Part shown: positions 13,396 to 21,186 of the stretch, one piece after another
How the letters are laid out: every line of letters begins with the position of its first letter
Numbering within the stretch: the first letter of the stretch is position 1
From: Paragorgia papillata
Lineage: Eukaryota; Cnidaria; Anthozoa; Scleralcyonacea; Coralliidae
Direction: 5' to 3'
Assembly: GCA_035771165.1 (NCBI GenBank)
Contig: JAWNZC010000347.1
Location: 2,640,501 to 2,704,500 of the forward strand
Length of the DNA stretch: 64,000 bases
Notes under the pieces: generated by a model
Database searches by the model: none
Told to the model about the DNA's origin: nothing
The model's input: the letters and a program-made list of their open reading frames with translations, nothing else
Program-made: the position numbers and the translations under genes

Positions 13396-14222
13396 CCATT
13401 GATCATCATCATCATTGATCATCATCACCATCATCATTGATCATCATTGATATCATCGTCAATCATCGCCATATACCCAACAAGTCAGGCAGCCAGCTCA
13501 CAGGCACAGAATAAAGATTAATTACTAATTAGTCAGTTACTAAAAATACCTTGTTGTGTGGAGAGCCATAATTAAACCAATGACTACCATCCAAACTAAA
13601 CTTAACAGTGTAAGTCTTGACGTAATATGAGTTAACTGTTTTCAATCCTTGAATGGCAAGTCCACTGATGTCCACAATTTGACCAAAATCCACTTGAATG
13701 TATGGATCTTCACGATAACCTGGCCTGCCTTCGAGACCACACCAAGCTAGTGGTCCATTTAAACGACCATATTTTGCTTCCGAATTATATGTTCCTTTGC
13801 CAGGGAAATACATATAAGCAATGTAAGAATTGGCTGATAACTGGTCATCTTTTATCTCTCCATTTTCCAAACCAAATGCACTGTTACAAGCTAAAATATA
13901 ATTAATTAAACTTAGTATATTGGAGGTCAGAGCATGCGAGGTACATTTATTGTACAGAACAATTATTTGCCTTAAGGCATTGCTGTCTATTAGAATGTCT
14001 GAGGGTAATCTCCATTTGACGAGTAAATTAATCATCTGGTGTTAGAGCTAGTAAAAAATGAGGTTGCTTTATAGCTCAAGCTAGAAAAATGGACTTTGAC
14101 ACATGATAATTTATACAACAATACCGGTTGATATACTTGCATGTTATTGTGTAATATATCATTTAATGTCATAATTAAACCATGTAAGCATACAGGAGAG
14201 CACTGTACGTACCAGTATATCT

Positions 14223-14263
<41 letters not shown>

Positions 14264-17200
14264 AATCTGGCGTTCATGGAGAGAGTAAAATGATAAAGTA
14301 CAGAAAATTCTGTATTTGGGAGTGAAAGGGTTAAAGAGATAAGGTTAATCCTTTCACTCCCAACTTTCCAGGAGCTCTCTCATTGACGAGTAAAATCGTC
14401 TGGCGTTAGGCAGAGTAAAATAATACAGTAAAGTATGGAAAATTCTGTATTTGAGAGTGAAAGCTGGGATATTGGGTGGTCGAATATAAGTATGGGACCT
14501 TGTGCCGTTACACCTGCCTTTGGGCAAATTTAAAAAAAAAATACTCTTGCCAGGGTACCACATTTTCTTTTAACTTGATCAAAATTCGCACTCTAAGTAC
14601 GTTTCCTGTACTATATTTATGACTTATAACCTGCCTAGATCAGCTTTTGTTATTATAAATATCAGCATATCAAGAGATGGACAGGTGTTCTTTCAAGTAC
14701 CATTTGAAATCAAATATTAATTATCACCATGCTGGCATGCCACGTACTGCAGCGTGATAATGCTTTGAACACATGTTCATCAATATAAACATTGGCATAC
14801 CAGTAATTGTTCTGCCAGACAGTTTTTAATTAACACATGCATGAACAATTGTCTTATCAATCACATCATGGCAATATCTTTTGATTATGTCATTAGATAC
14901 TGTGCGTGTAATGATTCAAGCAAAAGTTTTCATTTAAACGAGTGAAATTGTCTGGCATTATAAATACAGTACAATAAATGGGCTGTTTTGAGATTGAAAG
15001 AAAAGTTAATTATTAAAAGATAAACAATATATTTTCCAGGTAATGGATATAGGCATAGGCGTACCTGACCAGTTACGTACGTTTGGGGGGGCAAAACATT
15101 TTTGCCCGAAAAATTAAGAGTCGACTGTTGATTATTAGATCGTATTCAACATACGAGTTTCTTCATGAGCTATACATCTAGCGTATATGATATAGCCCTT
15201 AGTATAATTTTAAACCGGCAATTGCAAAAAAACTCTGATATATTATATTAATGTTAAAACATATTACTTTAATGTTAAAACAGTTCAAAATATAATTTTT
15301 CATGAATATTTAAGTATTTAACAGCAATATTACCCGAATTTATCCGAAATTTCTTTCAAAAAGTGCCCAGAATTTTCATTTTTAAAACGTTTGGGGAGGG
15401 GGGCATTGCTCCGCCTGGTACGCCTATGGATATAGGATTAAGTGATGAACGTGTGCTAATTAGTCGAGGAAGCATTTTTCCAGAATAATTAACATATGCT
15501 AATATAAAATATTCAATCACTAAAAATCCTCAACAGTACCTGGAAAAAAGGCTGTTTGTGTTAAGATCTTTGAATAATGATTTTTTTGTTTCAGTTTCGA
15601 TGTAGAATGAATAACAATAATTGATTTTACCAGACCAGAAAATCGTAACTATGTCACTGTAATTTAATACCATTGTTACAGTTGATTTCACATTACTTTT
15701 CCGCTGTGTGTTGTGAAGTTTGTTTGGAAGTTCCAAAGTTCATGATCATTGCCAAGGTTGACAATTATCCAAACAAAATTGAGCTTTGATCTAAAACTTG
15801 CAATTTGATTGAATAATTGTCAACCAATTGGCAATGAACTTTGGAACTTCCAATTAAATTAACTTTGCAACACAGGGTGGTAAAGTAATGTGAAATCAAC
15901 TGTAACCCATTAACCTGTCAGTAGCTTATTTCAAGCCTATCCTTTTATTAAAAGAACCCTAAGTATTAAACCCTCCTTGCTCTCTAGCAATCCACCCACA
16001 GCCACAGATTGGCTAATGCAGTGTTAACACACCCCTGAAAAAACAATTGTCTGTTCTACTTCAGAAGTGTAAATACCAACCAAACACTAAACCTTGTTTC
16101 CAGCCAATATTAAACAGAAAGCAGCTCACAGAGAGTACTTGAATCTAATTAAAAAAAACTCAACAAAAAAACAAGCTTTGGTATTTTTTATAAGAATTAA
16201 AACTAATCCTAAACCTATAATATCAGAATGAATCATAATTCTTCAGTAGTCGGACATGATGTTGAACAGTCCAGACAAGAAGACACTTGACTGGGAAACA
16301 AATTTTCTCAAGTTTCTAAGCCACTGTATTCAATATATTACTGTTGTCCACTGACAATAACCCATGCCAGCTACTTTAGTTATTTCAATGCAGTCAGTGG
16401 CGCCGGAGCCACGGGGGCAGCTGCCCCCCCTTGCCCTCACAGCGCGGGGGCAACCAATTGCCCTTTCACGTAAGAGGAATGTTTTCTACAGGAATTGCCA
16501 TTTCTATTATCGTATTAAATGACTTTTGTATTAATACCTCAAATGTCTCAGAAGCTAACTTATTACTGCAGACCATGCAGAAGCAGCAAACTAATTTTGC
16601 CTTAGGTTAGCTGTGTCCAACCTCGTTCTCAGGGCGTTTTTGAGATTTGGAGGGTGGGAAAAAGCCCTGGCATCGGCTAGTCACAGCACCCAAAAATACT
16701 GGTGTAATAAATTAGAAAAAATAGTTTAGTATGCAAAATCATTCTGAGTAATGCAGTCCCGTGGGAGACGTTGGCGGTCACGTTGAAGCTTTTTGATCAT
16801 AACTGGCAAAAAAACTATGCATAAATATGTTTCACGAGGAATGTTTAAAAAAGCAAGCAATCAATGAAAATGCCGAATCCAACAGCCGATGCCAGACCCT
16901 GGGCACAAGACACAGCTCAACCTCGTTCAGACTTTTTTCACTTGGCAGGTGTTTTCTGATTCATTAAAGTTGCCATGTTTTCTTAAATGTAAGTATGGAT
17001 GTAGCATCAATAATATACATGGTCATTCATTATATTATATTATACCGTTATACTTTTTGGTTATTTTATGCTATAGAGCAAAATTGGCGAAGATTATTTC
17101 CCACGTGCAAAAATGAATGCTGAGAAAAAGTGCCCTTTTTATATGGCTGCCCCCGCCGCCTTAAGTAGCTTCCGGCGCCCCTGAAACTGAATGCAGTTGG

Positions 17201-18286
17201 CTGTACAGACAAGTTTTAAATAGTTTAAGATACTAAGATAGTTGTCTTTCAAAAGATAAAGCATGTTTGTTTTTACTATGAAACGTAAACACTAATTTCC
17301 ATTCATTAAAAAAAGACAGCTGCAAATACAATTGTATTGAACTCAAATAAGTTGAAATATTTTAAAGAAGAGCAGAAATACGATTAAAGACCGTGAACAA
17401 ACTAAAAACTGAAAGCAATTTCCTCAGACGTGACCAACATAGCGTGTGACCCAGGGTGCATTCCATGTCAACCCCACGCCGAAGATAAGCCATTATTGGT
17501 GTTCAGGTGCTGCGCCAAGGGAGATCAAGACAAAAGCCGGCACTGGCACCATCCACTGACTTGTATAGTTATATGGCTATATATGTGCGCCGACCGCAGT
17601 GTGATTGTGCACCAGCACGCCGAGCACTTTTGAAACTCACACCGAAGATCTTCGGTGCGACCTACATGGAATGCACCCTGGCGTGTGACCGCGTGTCTTG
17701 TGCATCAGTTTTAATATTGCATAACTATTGCTTTCCTTTCAGACAAGTTTCAAGAACTTTTACTGGTAGTGTATACACCGCCTTACAGTCCAGGGTGCAT
17801 TCCATGTACGTCACGCCGAAGATCTTCGGCGTGAGTTTCAACAGTGCTTGGCGTGCTGGTGCACAATCACACTTCGGTCGGCGCACATATATAGCCATGC
17901 AACTATACAAGTCAGTGGGTGGTGCCGGCGCCGGCGTTCGTTTTGACCTCCCTTGGCGCAGCACCTGAACACCAGTGGCTTATCTTCGGCGTGGGGTTGA
18001 CATGGAATGCACCCTGGCTTACAGTACATGAAATAATTTACAGTAGCGCAGTATCTCTTTCTTTTATTTAAGCTCAAAAGCTATACTGGGATACAGAAAC
18101 TAAAATAAGTGAAGAAGTAAGTGCAAGTACTGTAATGAATATTTAATATTTAAATTTGAGCTAAAGAGAAGAAGAATAAAATTGAATAGTTTTGTACTTA
18201 CAATTCTTCGTGAAATGCTGATAGCTGGCAGAATTTAAGGTGAGAGTACAGGACACCAAGAAAACAATGTTAAACCACATCGCCAT
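6768..18286 (-). CDS. Secreted five-discoidin-domain protein, gene B (with frameshifts)
   Basis: Exons 5' to 3': signal peptide 18202-18286; domain halves 13550-13890 and 13185-13335; linker 12678-12832; halves 12208-12551 and 11842-11992; linker 11332-11484; halves 10856-11204 and 10484-10634; linker 9982-10135; halves 9515-9855 and 8257-8407; linker 7756-7908; halves 7290-7633 and 6768-6932. Each domain of about 160 residues runs from a first Cys (C-N-N-A-F-G) to ICLRMEIYGC, the usual F5/8C disulfide pair. The two halves are split by a phase 0 intron at NK/VWQG, and modules are joined by phase 1 introns. Linkers of 51 residues are Thr/Ser/Gln-rich and probably O-glycosylated. The last half exon reads through its donor to a stop after GEDS, giving the likely C terminus. 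Exon 10856-11204 (+5 nt) and linkers 9982-10135 (+1) and 12678-12832 (+2) are frameshifted; linker 11332-11484 has compensating shifts. These may be assembly errors or decay. The role is probably adhesion or matrix binding. Confidence 0.7.
6957..7225. repeat. CAC/CAT microsatellite in intra-discoidin intron
   Basis: Compound (CAC)n/(CAT)n array between half-exons 6768-6932 and 7290-7633. It is CAC-richer than the ATC arrays of the sister modules. Confidence 0.9.
8560..9125. repeat. Degenerate ~20-bp minisatellite (acgttctgaaaagttacgct)
   Basis: More than twenty diverged copies of a unit like gttctgaaaagttacgctac fill the intron between half-exons 8257-8407 and 9515-9855. The end of the array and the sequence after it (9124-9250) recur at 1-130, so gene A has the same intron. 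Confidence 0.85.
9250..9435. repeat. ATC microsatellite in intra-discoidin intron
   Basis: (ATC)n with ATTGATCATC interruptions next to half-exon 9515-9855. Confidence 0.9.
10655..10775. repeat. ATC microsatellite in intra-discoidin intron
   Basis: Short GATCATCATC array between half-exons 10484-10634 and 10856-11204. Confidence 0.9.
10856..11204 (-). pseudogene. Frameshifted first-half exon of the third discoidin module
   Basis: The exon is 349 nt long; the sister copies are 341 or 344 nt. Extra bases relative to sisters are a C near 10957, two bases near 11047-11053 and two near 11178-11190. The frame is lost from the start of the exon, so the domain cannot be made as written. Splice sites are intact. 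Damage is limited to small insertions, which also fits uncorrected assembly errors. Confidence 0.6.
12015..12130. repeat. ATC microsatellite in intra-discoidin intron
   Basis: GATCATCATC array between half-exons 11842-11992 and 12208-12551. Confidence 0.9.
13360..13470. repeat. ATC microsatellite in intra-discoidin intron
   Basis: GATCATCATC array between half-exons 13185-13335 and 13550-13890. Confidence 0.9.
14220..14480. repeat. Two copies of the CGTCTGGCGTTAGACAGAG interspersed repeat
   Basis: One copy runs to gggagtgaaagggttaa (about 14336), and a second starts at cctttcactccca (about 14350). The left duplicate has only one copy at 1270-1470, so the pair was lost or gained after duplication. 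Confidence 0.6.
15054..15428. mobile_element. hAT-like MITE, 375 bp, TSD GATATAGG
   Basis: The termini are CATAGGCGTACC and GGTACGCCTATG. The perfect 8-bp duplication GATATAGG lies at 15046-15053 and 15429-15436. The paralogous site in copy A (about 2953) reads GATATTGG once, with no insertion. No coding capacity was seen. Confidence 0.9.
15675..15906. mobile_element. Foldback/MITE, copy B
   Basis: Same element as 3216-3417, with GTTACAGTTGATTTCACATT at one end and its reverse complement at the other. Confidence 0.75.
16395..17189. mobile_element. hAT-like element, 795 bp, TSD AATGCAGT
   Basis: The ends are CAGTGGCGCCGG and, inverted, CAGTTTCAGGGGCGCCGG. The perfect 8-bp duplication AATGCAGT lies at 16387-16394 and 17190-17197. 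The unfilled paralogous site in copy A (about 4561) reads AATACAGT. The ends are GC-rich (gccacgggggcagctgcccc). A copy of a second small repeat (CCTCGT...CAGGGC to GCCCTGGCATCGG, 16618-16680) lies inside it. No transposase was recognised. Confidence 0.9.
17451..17681. mobile_element. hAT-like MITE, 231 bp, TSD CGTGTGAC (copy 1)
   Basis: The terminal repeats are CCAGGGTGCATTCC and GGAATGCACCCTGG, with the 8-bp duplication CGTGTGAC at 17443-17450 and 17682-17689. Copy A has one cgtgtgac (about 4846) and no insertion. It is inverted relative to the sister element at 17790-18017. Confidence 0.92.
17790..18017. mobile_element. hAT-like MITE, 228 bp, TSD CTTACAGT (copy 2)
   Basis: Same family as 17451-17681, in opposite orientation, with the 8-bp duplication CTTACAGT at 17782-17789 and 18018-18025. 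The unfilled paralogous site in copy A is at about 4935. Both insertions lie in the first intron of gene B, 100 bp apart. Confidence 0.92.
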
Positions 18287-18342
18287 AGTTTTGATATTTC
18301 CAATCTCAGATGTTTTGAGACCCACTTCACTTTGCAGACGCT

Positions 18343-18349
18343 CTTTATA
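18343..18349 (-). promoter_or_regulatory. TATA box of discoidin gene B
   Basis: TATAAAG on the minus strand, 57 bp upstream of the ATG at 18286, followed by a conserved GAGCGTCTGCAAAGTGAA stretch also present in gene A. Confidence 0.55.
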
Positions 18350-18379
18350 GTAAGCGACCACGCGGGTAAACAAAACAAC

Positions 18380-18385
18380 CACGTG
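18380..18385. promoter_or_regulatory. E-box CACGTG upstream of gene B
   Basis: CACGTG at the same place relative to the TATA box as in gene A. Confidence 0.35.
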
Positions 18386-19079
18386 TCGTAGGTGTGGCAG
18401 GAAGGACCACTGGGAAGGACACGTATATACAGCTCGCATATTTTTCCTCTTTTGAGCACCCCCCTTTCCTAATAAGCTCCTAACTGACCCTTTCATTTGT
18501 ATCAAATGTATTTCCAATAAAGTGTTATTTCCAGGAAAAATTTTTTTGCGGAAACAGTGAAAGAATTTTCATGTTTCCATGTAATGTGTTTTCGATGAAG
18601 AAAGTCTTCAGAGAAACATGGGCACATTGTATTAAGTGCCACTTTATCCATAATCAGATTTACTCACCACTTTATCACTATCACTGAAGAAGGGCTTGGC
18701 TCAAAATGTCAGTATTTTGTTATCAAAACTAATCTCAGCAGTTTACCACCTTTTCACTTTGCTCTATCTAAAACACTGCCTGCACAGCACTCTTGCTGTA
18801 ACATTCCTTATAGTTATATTGTATATTAAAAATAAATGTACACTCTGTGTAACTGTGTTTATGTATAATTATATAACCTAATGAGAGATATCGAAAGTTT
18901 AACTATCACCTAACACGAGCAGTTTGTATACTGTAACGTCACACACAACCATGTCTAATCATGGTACTGTATTACTAGGGTAACACACTACCAGAGTAGG
19001 CAATGCCTTGGATAGGAATGTAAATAATCCATTCAACATTATTACAAAGAAACCCAATCTGAATCAACATGAATCAAAA

Positions 19080-19256
19080 TACAAAACGTATGCATTATTA
19101 CAGTTCTGAAAGGAACTATTAGTGTGTCTAGCTTTATAAACTAAAGCTACATTGTTATCCTAGACTATTTTCCTACTGTAATTATATTATTCCAACAAGT
19201 CCTTTTCTGACTGAAAAAGGAGTTAAGATTACTTATTAAATAAACTATTAAATACT
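19080..19256. repeat. AT-rich repeat unit, first copy (3' flank of SANS)
   Basis: The unit begins near gtatgcattattacagttctgaa and includes tagctttataaactaaagc and ctgactgaaaaagg. Related units follow at about 20779-20935 and 20936-21080, and one lies at 6061-6180 in copy A. A transposon splits the array. Confidence 0.7.
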
Positions 19257-19260
19257 ATGC

Positions 19261-19829
19261 AGGCACAGAATAGAAATACGACCAGAAGTCCAACTCGCGT
19301 CGGAACCTTTGAAGTTTCTATCCTCGCGCATGTCGCCTCGCGCATCTAGATTCCTCGCCATCCTACGCCCCTACGCCATCCTACGCAATCCTGGCAAGTT
19401 CCCCCGGCAGTTTGGACCTTCAAAGAAGGTTAAAACTGCCGGGGGAACTTGCCAGGATTGCGCATTGAACTAAAAATAACTGGAACGCTACGTTCAGTAA
19501 ACCGCGCATACAAATCTTGAAGCCAAAATTTGACTCCCATGAAGCCAGTTTTGACTCCCAGACACGCACTTCCACGCGTGTTTCTACTTTTTTGTTTTGG
19601 CCGTGTTTGTTTTTTTCGTGGAAAGGCTGGGTACGACTTGCATAATTTGGCTTCAAACTTCCGGTTGAACGTAGCGTTCCAGTTATTTTTAGTTCAATGG
19701 GATTGCGTAGGAAATTGCGTAGGATCGCGTAGGATGGCGTCGGATGGCGTAAAATATCGCGCCTGCGCATTGAAGAGATGCGGACAAGTTGTCACTCAAG
19801 TTGGATTTCTGGTCAATCCTTATTCTGTG
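19261..19829. mobile_element. Nested foldback element, 569 bp, TSD ATGCAGG
   Basis: The ends CACAGAATAGAAATACGACC and (reverse complement of the right end) CACAGAATAAGG form imperfect inverted repeats of about 35 bp. The flanks ATGCAGG (19254-19260 and 19830-19836) are a 7-bp direct repeat that duplicates the first bases of the host element. Inside are two more hairpins: 19386-19462 (caatcctggcaagttccccc arms) and 19467-19495 against 19669-19698 (aacgctacgttc arms). Confidence 0.75.
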
Positions 19830-19861
19830 ATGCAGGGCCGTCGCGAAGGGAAGGGGGGCGT

Positions 19862-20172
19862 GGGTGTGTGCCAGACTGGAAAGTTTGCAAACTGCGCGAC
19901 CGAGATCAGAATTTTCCGAAATTTTGCGCGCCCAATTTTCGAGTTTGCGCGCCCGGTACGAAAATTTGCGCGGATATTTTTTCCTTTTTCACGCTTTGCT
20001 GCGCGCTCCCGCTTGAAATATTGCGCAATAGCTTTTCCGACGCGGCTGATTTTAAAATTGCGCGCCTGATCGGAAATTCTCGAAATTTGCGCGCCCAGGC
20101 GCGCATTTGGTCCGAAATTGCGCAACCGAAATCTCGGTTGCGCGATACAAACTTTCCAGTGTGGGGTGTGTG
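19862..20172. mobile_element. GC-rich foldback inside the CAGGGCCG element
   Basis: Inverted arms gtgtgccagactggaaag and ctttccagtgtggggtgtg surround a core with repeated tttgcgcgcccg units. Its GC content is far above the surroundings. Open frames across it lie on both strands and are low-complexity artefacts. Confidence 0.65.
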
Positions 20173-20778
20173 ACCCGACCCCCACCCCCCACCCCCAGCA
20201 AAACTGCTCTCGTAATCACGAGATATACAGCAGAGGAACTGAGGTGTAAGGAACTATAGTTATAAATACACTTTTTGCTACCTTAAAGATTATCGTTGCT
20301 ACTTGCTTTTATCCAGGGTGTCGCTTTCTTCTCGTAGACACTCAGTGGTCTCGTTCTCTTTCGTCGATAATGAAATGTCTCGCCATTTTGTTTTCTTAAG
20401 ACTTGTTAATAGGCTTACATACAGTACTCAACGATCACGCTGACCGGTTGACCGGAATTAACAATTAACATTAGATAAACGAAGGTCAAAACTATAGAAA
20501 GAGTAGTCAGAGTAGGCTATTCTTTTGTAGTAGGGGAGCCCCACGGTCTTCATGGACTCCCTTGAGGCCAATATAACTATAGTTCCATCTTTCCTGTAAG
20601 ACAGTCGGAGTTTCTGGTAGTTTTAAAATAAGACAATTTTCATGTCACCTAATGACATGTCCATAGTCCAAGAACATTGTGGGTTTATTACTTTAGTATG
20701 ACCACACCCAATGACCACACCCATTTGTCGACAAAATGCTCACACCCCCCCTGCTCAAACCCCTTCGCAACGGCCCTG

Positions 20779-21080
20779 CATGTATGCACACAGTTTTGAA
20801 AAGAAACTATTAAATAGTGTGTTTAGCTTTATAAACTAAAGTCATTGTTGTGGTATGCTGTTTTTTCTACTGTAATTACTTTTTTACAATTAGATATTTT
20901 TCTGACTGAAAAAAGTTGAAATATTAAATACTTGAAGATGCATGCATACAGGTCTGACAAGAAACCAGTAAATAGTGTGTAAGCTTTATAAACCAAAGCT
21001 ATTGTTAATAATACATTCTGCTGTCTTCCTATACTGTAAATACTTTGCCTTTTTTTGTGGGTTTTTATTTTTTGTAAACT
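20779..21080. repeat. AT-rich tandem repeat units, second and third copies
   Basis: Two diverged units of about 150 bp, each with gcatgcatacagnnctga, tagctttataaac and ctgactgaaaaa motifs. They lie just 3' of the SANS stop codon, within the probable 3' UTR or flank. Confidence 0.7.
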
Positions 21081-21186
21081 AGAGTTAGAATGACTGCAAG
21101 AACAGTTGTCGTTCAAAAAGCTATATCCAGTGAGTTATAACAAAATAATGAATTGTACAAAAACTTTGTGCAAAAGTTGTTCTGTG

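Larger units (their letters stand above)
6768..13890. repeat. Tandem array of five discoidin modules
   Basis: Modules of about 1.3-2.2 kb repeat head to tail, introns included. Each holds half-exon 1, an ATC microsatellite intron, half-exon 2, and a segment with a gaagggccttcgctcgaaacg motif ahead of the next linker exon. Modules at 10484-11992 and 11842-13335 are nearly identical. The 8257-9855 module is longest because of a minisatellite. Intron identity as high as exon identity indicates recent unequal exchange or gene conversion. Confidence 0.9.
18287..19256. other. Upstream region of gene B
   Basis: Noncoding. It holds the promoter motifs listed separately, a diverged gaagggc...caaaatgt repeat (about 18683-18800) and an AT-rich repeat unit (19080-19256) that recurs after the transposon at 20779. 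No exon was found. Confidence 0.5.
19257..20778. mobile_element. CAGGGCCGTCGCG terminal-inverted-repeat element, split by a nested insertion
   Basis: The left terminus (CAGGGCCGTCGCGAAGGG, 19833-19850, with its first four bases also at 19257-19260) and the right terminus (CCCTTCGCAACGGCCCTG, ending 20778) are inverted repeats. A second element (19261-19829) sits within the left terminus. A clear 8-bp target duplication could not be confirmed (atactatg versus catgtatg). The remnant at 6183 in copy A shares the left flank, so this insertion predates the duplication. Confidence 0.7.

Noticed and set aside
17507..18077. Frames of 79-153 codons on both strands (Arg/Cys-rich)
   Set aside because: They are translations of the two inverted 230-bp MITEs at 17451 and 17790.
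19420..20185. Several 66-179-codon frames on both strands
   Set aside because: They lie in GC-rich foldback transposons with mirrored sequence. No domain, and frames exist equally on both strands.
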